From contig CAIQHB010000079.1 in the NCBI GenBank assembly GCA_903871465.1, forward strand, positions 1 to 59,236: a stretch of DNA of 59,236 bases, in the 5' to 3' direction. Shown piece after piece: positions 1 to 9,530 of this stretch. The position numbers were made by a program, and so were the translations under genes. Positions within the stretch are counted from its first letter, which is position 1. The number at the start of each line of letters is the position of its first letter. The notes beneath the pieces are model-generated. The model ran no database searches. It was not told the DNA's origin and worked only from the letters and a program-made list of their open reading frames with translations. This DNA comes from an uncultured Methanosarcinales archaeon. Lineage in GTDB: Archaea > Halobacteriota > Methanosarcinia > Methanotrichales > Methanotrichaceae.

Positions 1-274
1 GGGTTATTTCGGCGTGAAGGCCAAGGGCGATGATTTTACCATGAAACGCAGGACCACCGATGCGCCTCTTGGAGAACTCGATAAAGAGCGAAATCGATTG
101 ATAAGCAAATTGAGATCCCCTGGAGAGAGGCCTCATGCGGTAATAAAACGAGTTTTTGGGGCGGGAAGAGTGTTGGTTACTACAGTCGAGAGAGTTCGTG
201 TCAAAATGATGGCAACTGCCTTTGCTTTTAACCTGTATCAGCTCTGCACGCTGAAAAATGCCAGAGTTATCTAG
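1..274 (+). CDS. IS5-family transposase, C-terminal end (cut by window edge)
   Basis: The reading frame is open from the first bases of the window to a stop at 272-274, so only the last ~90 residues are visible. The segment has the look of the C-terminus of IS5-group DDE transposases: a basic stretch, then RSPGERPHAVIKRVF with the likely catalytic glutamate, then a hydrophobic MMATAFAFNLYQL segment and a short basic tail. The enzyme would cut and paste its own insertion sequence. The left part of the element lies outside the window, and I could not define a right terminal repeat in the following 100 bases. Whether the copy is intact cannot be judged from here. It marks the start of an AT-rich accessory zone with decayed genes. 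Confidence 0.75.
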   Translation, partial: GYFGVKAKGDDFTMKRRTTDAPLGELDKERNRLISKLRSPGERPHAVIKRVFGAGRVLVTTVERVRVKMMATAFAFNLYQLCTLKNARVI

Positions 275-641
275 CTTAGCGGTAGCTATCGAAGTATGAC
301 TAAAAAAGATGATAATAGAAGGAGAAATGGACGCGATGAGCGCGGAAAACGCACTATTCTCGGAAATTACTCCTCAAATGCAAGTAAATAGGAATTCTCA
401 TCTATCGCGTCCAAGAAGGGATGTAGCATAGAACCCACATTTCTCATTAACGGTTTGATGGCTCAATAATTTTTTACTATCGATTTTTTTAAGGGATCGA
501 TATGCTTCAACGCTTTGGAGTGTGTATTTCAAGTCGAGATAAGATTCATTATGGCAGCTGCTTTGCAAAAACAGCATGTTACGACAACAAAACATCCTGC
601 ACTGCAGCGAGATTCAACAGTACATAATCATGGAGTTCTAG
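275..641. other. Gene-free AT-rich spacer
   Basis: I see no convincing gene here. A 65-codon reading frame on the minus strand (398-595) has no recognisable motif and no clear ribosome binding site. The right end of the IS5-type element probably falls within the first ~100 bases, but its inverted repeat cannot be defined without the left end. Confidence 0.4.
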
Positions 642-1706
642 CTACAAAATCATTGAGATATATTTCTTAAGCATCTCTTCGGTTTCAGATTTATTAAAAT
701 ATTTCAACCTTGATTGCTGATTTTTTATAATTTTCGCTCTAAGTGTTTTATCACATATTAATATATTGACTAATTCGGCTATATCTTCATATGCTTTTTT
801 ATTTACCAAAATGCCAGCGTCATGTAATATTATAGGAATGGCCGTTGAATTATAGGCGACGATTGGTATATTGAAATACATGCTTTCAATCAACGGTACG
901 CAGAATCCTTCGTGCTCACTCATAGAGATAAATATGTCGGCTAATCTGTAGTATGCTAGTAATTCCTTAAAATCCACATGTCCTGTAATGTATACATTTT
1001 TCAGCTTCAACCGTTCTATTAATTCGTTAAGTCTAACGTAATATTTATTCATGTTCATGTAAGTGCCGACCAAAAATAATCGGGATTTCGAATTGATATA
1101 TTTATTAAAATAATAAAATATCCTTATGACGTCTTCCTGTCTTTTGTTCGGCACTATTCTGCCAACGAATAAAAAATTTATGTAATCGTCGGTAAATTCT
1201 CTCATAATCTTCTTATCCGGTTCCTGGGAATATTTATCAAGATCGACTATAAAAGGAAGCACACCAGTCCTTTCAAAACCTAGACTCTCCAACTCCTTTC
1301 GATTATATTCAGAGACACCAAGCGCAAGGTCGGCTATGCCCGCGAATTGTGCGAGTTCTTTCCTTCCGCGCGTGGCTAAATCGACAAATACATCGTTATA
1401 CCCTACAAAAAATTCTGGTGGCGTAATGTTATGATAAATAATGATTTTTTTATCCGGAAGATTTCTAACAAATTCCGACATATCCGATCCTATTGAGAAA
1501 TGAAATATTAAGATGTTATCTTTTGAGCTAATATCGCTATATTCTCTATAATCTCTGGCAAAATCCTTGCACTTAGAACTCATTTGGTTCGTATATATAT
1601 ATGATTTATATCCCCATAAATTTAAAATTTTGCATATCTCAAGTGTTTCATCACCTAATGCATCACCATTTGTCAGCGATGGTACCATCTGATGAATTTC
1701 TATCAT
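642..1706 (-). CDS. Glycosyltransferase, GT4 family (GT-B fold)
   Basis: A cytoplasmic GT-B glycosyltransferase that would add one sugar from a nucleotide-sugar donor to a surface glycan. The C-terminal half has the expected features: FLFVGRIVPNKRQEDVI opens the donor-binding Rossmann domain, and MSEHEGFCVPLIESM is the EX7E-type motif of GT4 enzymes. I place the start at the ATG at 1706 (MIEIHQMVP), because this is where family members begin. The 32 extra codons upstream up to 1802 look non-homologous. The gene is clearly richer in A+T than the polysaccharide locus at 9.5-18 kb, which suggests separate acquisition. Donor and acceptor cannot be predicted. It is followed on the same strand by no obvious partner and preceded by a methyltransferase gene 220 bases upstream. 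Confidence 0.8.
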   Translation of the reverse strand: MIEIHQMVPSLTNGDALGDETLEICKILNLWGYKSYIYTNQMSSKCKDFARDYREYSDISSKDNILIFHFSIGSDMSEFVRNLPDKKIIIYHNITPPEFFVGYNDVFVDLATRGRKELAQFAGIADLALGVSEYNRKELESLGFERTGVLPFIVDLDKYSQEPDKKIMREFTDDYINFLFVGRIVPNKRQEDVIRIFYYFNKYINSKSRLFLVGTYMNMNKYYVRLNELIERLKLKNVYITGHVDFKELLAYYRLADIFISMSEHEGFCVPLIESMYFNIPIVAYNSTAIPIILHDAGILVNKKAYEDIAELVNILICDKTLRAKIIKNQQSRLKYFNKSETEEMLKKYISMIL

Positions 1707-1926
1707 TGTCACATCCGTTTTAAGGCTCTGCCAGGTAATAAAGTGACTAACTTTTAGAGGTGTGAGGCTAAAAATCGCATACAATCCGCGATTCAATCCC
1801 ATATGATCTCACTGGAAATGCGCATTTCATCTCTCGACAGCTCCTATGTATAGGTTTATGCTCTGAGGCGTTCATCTTGTATCCTTTAACTCAAACTGCT
1901 ATCTTATTACTTATTGGCCTTATGAT

Positions 1927-3030
1927 CTATTTCTTCCCGATTACAGCATAGTCCTGAGCATCGAATATAATGCTATTCAACAGGTCTATATTAGAGTTAT
2001 AAGTCTCTACAATCGTCTTTTCTGTTTCATTTGCGAATTTCGATTTAATTGGTATACTTTTGAGCCAATAATCTGATATGGGTGAGAAGAAGTTAACATT
2101 GATTTCTCTGAAGCAGGAAGATCTGAGCAGGAGCTTCAACGTTTCTGGATGCATTAGCATTTTATTATTGCCATCGTCGCAGGATTTAACAAAATGGAAT
2201 ACGGAGAGCGGATTTGCGGTTTCAATGATCAAATAATAGCCATGCTTGAGCTTTTTATAGCATAAATTTAGCATCTTGGCTAGGTATTCTGGGTTCACAC
2301 CCTCGACGAAATGATCCATGAATATGCCTTCCTGGCTATTATCATCAGTTCGTTCTAGGTAATGTATGGGATCAATTCTCTCCACATCGAAACCTCTTTG
2401 TTTGCAGCATTTCGCTGAATCCTCATCCGTGCTCACGCCATGGGCTCTTATACCGTGTTCTTTGAAAGTATCAAGGAGATCCACTTGCCTGCAACCGATA
2501 TCCACCAAATTCTGGAGACCGCTGAAACAGTGCAAATACATGTGCAGTTTTTGTTTTTTCAATGAAGGATTAGAGATTATCTGGTTTGCGTCGACCATCG
2601 TCTTAGTTTTGCTGGCTTGACCTTCCAGGTTTTCGATCTCGTTGTCTATCCGATCTATTCTTGCATCAAGTTTGCACAATATTTGAGCTATGCTTTTATT
2701 GAAGTCTCTTTGTATCTCTGTCATGGGGTCGATATAACGTTTGACCTCACCATGAATCAATTCTCTTCCCATTACCAGGGCTTTTCCTACAATAGGTCGA
2801 TGAGAGCTTATGCAATAACTGCTGTTCCCTATATCCCAGGTCCACTTTATTTGTCTAAAATCATGCTGAATATCGGGTGTAGAAGGACAGTATAGGTCTA
2901 ACACGTTTTCTGGAGAAAAACTGCTTTCCTTTCTCTTAATTTTGTTCACTCCTATCTTGCGTATTATCTCCTCAACTTCTTCGATTCCTTCGCCTTTTAT
3001 CTCAAGTATGCTTCTACTCTTTTCTCTCAT
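1927..3030 (-). CDS. SAM-dependent methyltransferase with coiled-coil N-terminus
   Basis: A 367-residue protein with a class I methyltransferase core in its second half. LVDIGCRQVDLLDTF near residue 175 matches the SAM-binding motif I (hD-G-G) with C-R in place of the usual C-G. The segment after it (GIRAHGVSTDEDSAKCC) fits the second strand with its acidic residue. Before the core there is a predicted helical stretch around residues 110-145 (ARIDRIDNEIENLEG) that could form a coiled coil. This architecture is known from methyltransferases of O-antigen-type clusters that modify or cap glycan chains. That role is an inference from the neighbouring glycosyltransferase. The gene is AT-rich like its neighbour. 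The ATG at 3030 is preceded by an AGGTTTC-like weak binding site. Confidence 0.7.
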   Translation of the reverse strand: MREKSRSILEIKGEGIEEVEEIIRKIGVNKIKRKESSFSPENVLDLYCPSTPDIQHDFRQIKWTWDIGNSSYCISSHRPIVGKALVMGRELIHGEVKRYIDPMTEIQRDFNKSIAQILCKLDARIDRIDNEIENLEGQASKTKTMVDANQIISNPSLKKQKLHMYLHCFSGLQNLVDIGCRQVDLLDTFKEHGIRAHGVSTDEDSAKCCKQRGFDVERIDPIHYLERTDDNSQEGIFMDHFVEGVNPEYLAKMLNLCYKKLKHGYYLIIETANPLSVFHFVKSCDDGNNKMLMHPETLKLLLRSSCFREINVNFFSPISDYWLKSIPIKSKFANETEKTIVETYNSNIDLLNSIIFDAQDYAVIGKK

Positions 3031-3055
3031 TCACTGAAACCTTCTTAATATTGCA

Positions 3056-3298
3056 TCACTCATCTCTCACTAGTAACAATTCAGACTTCTTGGTCTCTGC
3101 AAGCACCCCGAAGTCTGCGATTGCTTCTTCATCACCATCGACCAGGGCTATTACTTCTTGTACCTCTCCACTCATACGATTGAGGGCATGAAAGCCCCTA
3201 CGCCTTGGTCTATTGCGTTTCTCATCAGGAAGTATCTGTCGCCCACATTATGCACATTTGGGGCCAGTTATATTGATTTTAATCTTCGTGCTCTCCAT
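3056..3298 (-). pseudogene. Acylphosphatase-like gene broken by two frameshifts
   Basis: Reading three frames in turn reconstructs one acylphosphatase-like chain. It begins MESTKIKINITGPK at 3298, continues after a +1 shift near 3254 as VHNVGDRYFLMRNAIDQGVG, and after a second shift near 3190 as NRMSGEVQEVIALVDGDEEA, ending at the stop at 3056-3058. The acylphosphatase signature (G-x-V-x-x-V-G-[FY]-R) is recognisable with its arginine, but the aromatic residue before it has become Asp. The family hydrolyses acyl phosphates in the cytoplasm. With two shifts and a changed signature the gene is almost certainly dead. An open stretch upstream (to 3493) may be part of a longer ancestral protein, but I cannot assign it. 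Confidence 0.7.
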
Positions 3299-3535
3299 GA
3301 TTTGTGTTCGTCGGGGTATTTGGTTATTGTGGCCTCGTTTCCAGAATTGCCACCATCCCTTTCTCTTAATATCCTCTTCCCCGGGATTGAATGCAAATTG
3401 GCTGATGCTTTGGATGAGCTGCATCACATGACCGCAAAGGAAGCTAATATTCATGGACTCCTGTCCCTCATCTGTCATGAACTCCTTCCACAATCCTGAT
3501 TCCTCTCCAATTCGATTAGGTGTTCGCGCAAAGAA

Positions 3536-4052
3536 TCAGCCTTCATAACCCAGCTCATTGGCCTTGGCGAAGACTGAATTGGCATCGACCGTGCGACCGA
3601 GTGCGGAGTGCGTTTTTCCTTTGTTGACCTAGGCCAAAGCATTATTGGAATCTTACCGGATGGCTTCATCACAAGCTTGAAGTCCCTCGTTGTACTAACC
3701 TTGATCATCGAAAACAACGCCTTTGTTGCTCCAGGCACCCGCGTGCGAAGGTCGTGATTGTATGGCCTTCTCAAAGCATTGGAAGGCTTAATCTAATCTA
3801 CCCATTTGAAATAGGGAGAAGCCCTTATAATTCCAAGCCTCTGCATCATTTGGGTTGAGCATAATTGTGTTGCTGTAACATTGCAAAGTTTCTTCGTAAT
3901 CACCTCTTTCAAAAAATATATCACAGTCGTGAGGATTCTTAGGAGGAGACACTGCTGGATTTTTCCCTAGTTTGATTGGTTCCATATCAGTTGCCTGTAT
4001 CTCAGTAGGCAGAAAAATACTACCAGTACGAGTGCAATCAGTGTCTTCATTA
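3536..4052 (-). pseudogene. Secreted TPR-repeat protein, decayed by a frameshift and stop codons
   Basis: The ATG at 4052 has a good binding site (AAGGAGAGATTTA before it) and begins a signal peptide, MKTLIALVLVVFFCL. A frameshift then leads into a second frame carrying a TPR unit (FERGDYEETLQCYSNTIMLN, then DAEAWNYKGFSLFQMGRLD). A third frame continues with CFEKAIQSRPSHAGAWSNKG and later TPR-like units, interrupted by in-frame TAG, TAA and TAG codons before a final TGA at 3536-3538. TPR proteins act as protein-binding scaffolds; this one would have been exported. At least two shifts and three stops make it a clear relic. It sits beside the broken acylphosphatase-like gene, so the whole 3.0-4.1 kb stretch is decaying. 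Confidence 0.75.
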
Positions 4053-4255
4053 AATCTCTCCTTAATCTTCTTAGCTTGCATCCAAGATTGCCTCCTCAGC
4101 CTCTGTAAAATTACAGCGAACATGGCACGCTACCATTCTCGAAAACCTAAGCGGGAGCTAAACAAGTACAAAAAAAGGATTCGATCATGCGAGTTGCATG
4201 GCCTGTCCAATCTCAAAGTGATTAAATAGTGCGATAAATATTTTGCTGGGGATTA

Positions 4256-7200
4256 TCATCCCCAGTGGCCTGCAACAGGCAGATCTCCAGTTGTTCCTAG
4301 CGTTACTGTCTTGTCGACTACACCATCTAGATTATTATCTAGATAGAACATATGGTTCGAGTCTCTGTATACCCCAACTCCTGCTTTGCCATCTCCATCC
4401 CAGTCACCTATGACTGGTTTGTCTCCCGTTATTCCTAGCGTCACTGTCTTGTCTGCGATTCCATCCAGGTTGTTGTCCAGGTAGAACCTATGGATCGAAT
4501 TCCTCCAAACACCTACACCAGCTTTGCCGTCTCCGTCCCAGTCACCTGAGATGGGAGTATCACCCGTAGCTCCCAGCTGTAGAGTTATATCGGCTATTCC
4601 ATCCAGATTGTTATCCAGGTAGAACCTTTGATTCGAATTCCTCCAAACACCTACACCAGCTTTGCCGTCTCCGTCCCAGTCACCTGAGGTGGGTGTATCG
4701 CCCGTAGCTCCTAGCTGTAGAGTTTTATCCGCTATTCCATCTAGATTGTTATCCAGGTAGAACCTTTGATTCGAATTCCTCCAAACGCCTACACCAGCCT
4801 TTTTATCTCCATCCCAATCGGCTGAGATGGGTTTGTCGCCAGTAGCTCCGAATACAACAGTTATGTCGACGATTCCGTCCAGGTTGTTGTCCAGGTAGAA
4901 TCTTTGGTTCGAATTCCTCCAAACGCCTACACCATCCGCTATTGCGGCTGTTTTTACCACGTTGGATGCAACAGAGTCGGCTGACATAGTTGGGAAGCCG
5001 ATAGATGGGGCCGCATATACTACAGTGTCACCGACCACGTTATTGGCTATGATCCGGTAGTAGTATGTTGTTCCCTTTACAACACTGTTGTCCGTGTAAG
5101 TCTTCACGTTCGGTCCAACTTTGAATGTCGTCAGGCCCGCTGTGAAACTGGCATTCGTAGCTCTCTGGATGGTGAATCCAGTTTCGCTGATTGAGTTGTC
5201 TTTCCATGTTAGGTTAACTGAATTGCCATTATTCGTTGCCGTGAGGTTAGATGGCGCTTCCGGTGCAACCGCAAACGCTTGCGCGTGCATCATGTCCATC
5301 TCTTCATGGCCCAGTAGGTGGCAGTGCAATACATACTCCCATCCGAAATTGACCAGGTGGTTGGTTACTGTGACACCGTTACCCGCCGGATCGAAGAATC
5401 CTCCCAGCGGCGGTCCTCTTAAGATCGCGCCTGCAGGCATCGTCGGGTCAATCAATCGGGTGCTGTTGGGAACCTTGAAGGGCAGCTTGGGAGCAACCGG
5501 CCTTAAAGCCACAATGGTTTGCTCCAGCGGGTCTACCCTGACAGTTTCCTTCCAGCCGAGTTCGTCCGCGTCTGGCGGCACCATGACTCCGTCCCAGCCG
5601 ACACGGTTGACAAGCTGCACATTGTACAGGTGGAAGTGATAGGTATGAGAGTCCACACCGTTGTGCACTATCTTCCATAGCTGGGTACCGTCACCTGCGG
5701 CCGGCGGAGCCAGTGGAACCATGGAATCCTTTATGACCTCTACCGGCGGGCTGGCGTAGCCAAGCAGCATGAAGTTCTGGGTAAGAGTCGTGGCATTTGG
5801 CACTTCAAGTCCCAGCATGCTGCTCATTCTTCCGTAATCCTGCTCGTATGCTGCGCCCATCTCATCATGGATGGCCTTTGGTTCCAGCTTGATGGTCAAA
5901 CTGGCGCCGGTGATGTTTTGGAATGTATGGGTTTGTTGGTAGAGCTGTACATACTCCTTGCTGATATTTGCCGTGAATGTCTTGTTGTAGGCAGAGTTGT
6001 ATGCGGCCTGCGGCACGATGATCGTTGGCTGTGAAACCTCGAATACACCTCTCTTCGTCCCAGGACCCTTGGCAAACACTCGGGTCAAGTTGGTCAGATT
6101 GTAGGTACTGGCGATCGGTGTTGATTTCACATTGATCTGCATGATCGTTCTGGTGTTGGGGCCGTATCCGGGCTGAGTCGTTGGTGCTCCGCCTATGTCT
6201 GTCTGATCCGAGTCGCCGGTGTAATAGTCCCAGCGCGGATCGTAGTTCGGGAACGCTGCGGGAGCGTCGTTGTAGAGTATGAGTGTCTTGTTAGCGTATG
6301 CCGAGAAGTCGATTATGACGTCTGCCCTCTCAGCCGGTCCAAGTTCGAGTGCGTGTTTATCGACTATTCCGAACATGAACATCAAGAAGTCCCTGATCCA
6401 GGTGACAGGCTGGTTTTGTACCACCACAGGTGCCGGCAGGAAGCCTCCTTCAGTTCCGATCCGGATGAACGACGGTCCCATGAAAGCTGGGTCCGGCACT
6501 CCGCCATCTCTTCCGTCTGTCGGCCAGCCTGAGGGGAAACCAGATGTTGCAACCGCCGGGACCATGCCGACCTCTGTATTGCTCTTATAGACTCTAGCTA
6601 CAGCCGTAGCTTTTGTGGTATTGGTTCCTATGATAGTGACAACCGGTGCTGTATAGTTGCTTCCTACCGTCAGGACATTGATGCCTGTGACGACACCATT
6701 TACCACGGTCGCAGCAGCAGTAGCGCCCCTTCCGTAACGATCGGTTATGGTTACGCTGGGGTTGGTATAGCCGGCGCCTCCTGCTGTAACATTGATGTTT
6801 CTGATGATTGGTGTTGACTGATACAGCTGGAGGTTGAAGTAGCGTTCACCAGCAGCATTCAGGATGAGGAACCTGTAAGCCTTCGGCTCCAAAGTCAGAT
6901 TGGGGTAGATGGCTCCATTGACGACAGGTGTGTCCAGGAATGCTTCCATGGCCATCGATGGGTTAGGAGTCGCTGGCATGACTGGTGGCTCCCAGGGTGC
7001 TGCTGTGCCTGGACCTCCTGTATAATAGGGGTTGGCGATAGGCCCGTGAACCAGATCTCCCGCAGGCGGCCAGAACCATGGTGCATAATCCCATCTTCCA
7101 AAGGTATTTGCTCCGCTCAGGTCATAGGGGTTCTGGTTCGGCATGAAGACATGGGGTATCCATAGGTCTCCTGTCATTGCTTTTGTTATCTTTCCGGCGA

Positions 7201-9106
7201 CTCTCGGTCCTGTTCCCCAGTTCCAGGTAGGATCCTGTCCATTTATTGTGGTGTTGTCAATGAATGCCTTGTCCTGGATGACCAGAGGGATCAATGAATC
7301 CGGGAGAACCTTCAATAGGCCTGGGTTTGCCCCTGTGACGTTGGTGCCGCTCATCAAATCCAGTTCTACCTGATCTATCAGAAGGTAGGGCGCGGCCGCT
7401 CCTGCATAGACGTTCAGACGGGTGATGCCGTAGGCATGGTCATGGTAGAACATCAGTCTGGCGCTCTGATTGTTGGTGTAGTAGAACGTCATAGTGCCTT
7501 GCGGCTCAATCCCGTTATCCATGTCCGGGACGGATCTCACGCTGACTCCCTTTGGATAGGCTGTGTGCTCTCCGGCAGGAGTGATCCACTGGTGAGGTGT
7601 TCCGTCGCTGATCCACACAGTGTCGCCGCCATGCAGATGAATTGTTGCGCGGTTCTCGGTGTAGTTCATGTCCGTTCCGGGAGGAACAGCCATACCCAGA
7701 GGACCCATTCCGGCACCCATAACGGTTTTATCCACAGGTATGAAGAGGTTGCCGTTGACGCCCGTGGGTAGATAGTCATGGAACTTCACGCGAACGGGTG
7801 TGCCTTTAATAGCGACGATTATTGGTCCCAGGTAGTGGGGATTATCGTAGGCGTACACATGCACCGGCGTGCCACTCGTTCTGTTCATAATAGCCGTGCC
7901 GTTGGGATACCTCATGAAGACGTTCTTCCCGCCCGGAACTCCGAAGGCCTTCTGGATCTGCACATATCCGCGCAGAGTCGTATTGGGGAGATCCCTATGC
8001 ATCTTCTCTGAGTACTGCACGACTGCTATCTCGTAGTAATCGTAACCTGGATACGTCGTCTTATCTGCAATGGCTGCAGGAATGTACTGACCAAGGTCGT
8101 TTTTCTCTCCTTGCACCACGCTGGGGAGTGAATCGACGAATTTCCTGATTCCACCATTGAAGACGCCACCTATTGTTGCTTTGGCGTCAGCGCCAGTGGC
8201 AAAAGTGTTCGAATCATTGATGGTGACAACAGGGGCGGTATATCCCGCGCCTCCGCTCGTGAGCGTGATTTTGGTGATGACACCAGATACCACTGTTGCT
8301 GTGGCAACAGCTCTCGTCACACCCGTAATGTTGTAGGCATCCGTAATTGTGACCGTTGGAATAGTATAACCGCTGCCTCCGCTGAGAAGTGTAACATTGG
8401 CTATACTGCCCTTGGGCATCGGGCTATAAGCCCAGTTGGCGTATGGTCCGAAATAGTGGGGTATGCCGCCTGGATTGAACAATGGTGCAGCAGCAGTTGT
8501 CACATTCGCGATCCCCACTGCTGGGGCCTGAGCAGCCGCGCGTGCCATAGCTTCATTGTAATTCGCTTTGAAATTCTTTGCAGCGGCCTTTCTCATAGCA
8601 GTAGTCGTGAGATTCTTCAAGACGTCGCTGTACTGAATAACGGGCAAAACACCTGCATTCAGAGACAGGCCTTCAGGCATGACGGCGGCGGTGCTGTCCG
8701 GTGTCTGGACTTCAGATACGATAGCTGCGCTGCTGTCCTGATTCTGGTTGTCCGCGCTGACGGCGGCGCTGTCTAATGCATTGGGGGAAACGTTATCAAC
8801 CGCATTTCCAGGGCTTGCAGGATTATCAGATACGCTGACGCCGTTGCCGTCTAATGCATTAGGGGAAGTGTTATCAATACCATTTCCAGGGCTGGCAGGA
8901 TTGTCAAATACGCTGACGACTCCACTGTCCAATGCATCCGGGGAAGTATTATCAATAGCATTTCCCAAACCGGCAATACAACCACACAATGTCAATAGCA
9001 GAAGAAGCATACCGGCAGCATGCATTAATCCGGCAGATCCGAATCCGAAACATGCTGCATTCGTTGCTCTTTTTTTCAATCTTGGTGAGACATTCTTAAT
9101 TTTCAT
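4256..9106 (-). CDS. Giant secreted multicopper oxidase with FN3 and Asp-rich repeats
   Basis: A 1616-residue exported protein. The N-terminus has a basic region, a hydrophobic segment (~residues 31-41) and a lipobox-like LCGC, so it may be a lipoprotein. All four copper motifs are present: HLHGG near residue 489, HDH near 554, HTYHFH near 1152 and HCHLLGHEEMDMM near 1258. These supply the type 1, 2 and 3 copper ligands, including the type 1 Cys and a likely axial Met, so the enzyme should be active. Four G-G-x-G-Y-type repeats (LLSGGSGYTIPTVTI and similar) lie in two pairs within the oxidase part. A fibronectin III domain (~1280-1365) and five 46-residue repeats follow. The sequence around the first two motifs resembles large bacterial oxidases of the MofA (Mn-oxidase-like) or bilirubin-oxidase type. 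Such enzymes reduce O2, which is striking in a strict anaerobe. The substrate is unknown. Confidence 0.9.
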   Translation of the reverse strand: MKIKNVSPRLKKRATNAACFGFGSAGLMHAAGMLLLLLTLCGCIAGLGNAIDNTSPDALDSGVVSVFDNPASPGNGIDNTSPNALDGNGVSVSDNPASPGNAVDNVSPNALDSAAVSADNQNQDSSAAIVSEVQTPDSTAAVMPEGLSLNAGVLPVIQYSDVLKNLTTTAMRKAAAKNFKANYNEAMARAAAQAPAVGIANVTTAAAPLFNPGGIPHYFGPYANWAYSPMPKGSIANVTLLSGGSGYTIPTVTITDAYNITGVTRAVATATVVSGVITKITLTSGGAGYTAPVVTINDSNTFATGADAKATIGGVFNGGIRKFVDSLPSVVQGEKNDLGQYIPAAIADKTTYPGYDYYEIAVVQYSEKMHRDLPNTTLRGYVQIQKAFGVPGGKNVFMRYPNGTAIMNRTSGTPVHVYAYDNPHYLGPIIVAIKGTPVRVKFHDYLPTGVNGNLFIPVDKTVMGAGMGPLGMAVPPGTDMNYTENRATIHLHGGDTVWISDGTPHQWITPAGEHTAYPKGVSVRSVPDMDNGIEPQGTMTFYYTNNQSARLMFYHDHAYGITRLNVYAGAAAPYLLIDQVELDLMSGTNVTGANPGLLKVLPDSLIPLVIQDKAFIDNTTINGQDPTWNWGTGPRVAGKITKAMTGDLWIPHVFMPNQNPYDLSGANTFGRWDYAPWFWPPAGDLVHGPIANPYYTGGPGTAAPWEPPVMPATPNPSMAMEAFLDTPVVNGAIYPNLTLEPKAYRFLILNAAGERYFNLQLYQSTPIIRNINVTAGGAGYTNPSVTITDRYGRGATAAATVVNGVVTGINVLTVGSNYTAPVVTIIGTNTTKATAVARVYKSNTEVGMVPAVATSGFPSGWPTDGRDGGVPDPAFMGPSFIRIGTEGGFLPAPVVVQNQPVTWIRDFLMFMFGIVDKHALELGPAERADVIIDFSAYANKTLILYNDAPAAFPNYDPRWDYYTGDSDQTDIGGAPTTQPGYGPNTRTIMQINVKSTPIASTYNLTNLTRVFAKGPGTKRGVFEVSQPTIIVPQAAYNSAYNKTFTANISKEYVQLYQQTHTFQNITGASLTIKLEPKAIHDEMGAAYEQDYGRMSSMLGLEVPNATTLTQNFMLLGYASPPVEVIKDSMVPLAPPAAGDGTQLWKIVHNGVDSHTYHFHLYNVQLVNRVGWDGVMVPPDADELGWKETVRVDPLEQTIVALRPVAPKLPFKVPNSTRLIDPTMPAGAILRGPPLGGFFDPAGNGVTVTNHLVNFGWEYVLHCHLLGHEEMDMMHAQAFAVAPEAPSNLTATNNGNSVNLTWKDNSISETGFTIQRATNASFTAGLTTFKVGPNVKTYTDNSVVKGTTYYYRIIANNVVGDTVVYAAPSIGFPTMSADSVASNVVKTAAIADGVGVWRNSNQRFYLDNNLDGIVDITVVFGATGDKPISADWDGDKKAGVGVWRNSNQRFYLDNNLDGIADKTLQLGATGDTPTSGDWDGDGKAGVGVWRNSNQRFYLDNNLDGIADITLQLGATGDTPISGDWDGDGKAGVGVWRNSIHRFYLDNNLDGIADKTVTLGITGDKPVIGDWDGDGKAGVGVYRDSNHMFYLDNNLDGVVDKTVTLGTTGDLPVAGHWG
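4259..4945 (-). repeat. Five tandem 138-bp (46-residue) repeats in the oxidase C-terminus
   Basis: The 3' end of the oxidase gene contains five units with a strict 138-base period; the CC-rich marker of each unit lies at about 4323, 4461, 4599, 4737 and 4875. Each unit encodes GVGVWRNSN, then FYLDNNLDGIAD, then GDWDGDGKA. The D-x-D-G-D-G and D-N-N-L-D-G loops look like calcium-binding loops of FG-GAP/VCBS-type repeats. The near identity of the inner units at DNA level indicates recent unit duplication. Confidence 0.85.
8732..8965 (-). repeat. Three tandem 78-bp (26-residue) repeats after the signal peptide
   Basis: Directly after the export signal the oxidase has two full and one diverged copy of a 26-residue unit built around GNAIDNTSPDALD and VSVxDNPASP. 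The units are Asp-, Asn-, Ser- and Pro-rich and probably form an extended linker that holds the enzyme away from the membrane. That role is inferred from composition only. Confidence 0.75.
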
Positions 9107-9530
9107 ATATTATCTTCAATAAAATTTTTTATCTAATTAGCGAGGCCATTCAGACACAATTCATTCTGCACTAGCATCTTGGACCCACATAGTTCGGATC
9201 ATCTACCACCTCAATCAAATTTCATTCTAAATATTTTTCCTAATTAGTACCATCCAAGTTTCAACTATTTAATTGTTTGGTCGAATCGTTGCTGAGTTGT
9301 GATAGCAAAAGATTCAATTTTATGCCATCGACGCTATTGATTTGACAAAAAGGTGATCTTACCAAGGGGCAGAGCATGCCGTTCTTTGACACAAAATCGA
9401 TCATGAATATAATGGGGGAGTAATCTATGCATGGCGCTATTAAACCGCATTTTGAATTGACATTCATTTTATAATTTTTTTATAAAATCTGCTTTGAGCT
9501 GCTTTCGTTAAAGACCAACAGGCTTGCTTC
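9107..9530. other. AT-rich intergenic region upstream of the oxidase
   Basis: The spacer separates the oxidase start from the end of the polysaccharide export operon. It contains several AT-rich stretches that could be TATA elements for the oxidase gene. A 68-codon minus-strand frame (9261-9467) has no recognisable motif and I do not call it a gene. Confidence 0.4.

Noticed and set aside
4259-4945. A CRISPR-like array
   Set aside because: The 138-base period is far too long, there are no unique spacers and the units are in-frame protein repeats.
5121-5639. Several long plus-strand frames opposite the multicopper oxidase
   Set aside because: They mirror the repeat-rich oxidase gene and have no binding site or motif.
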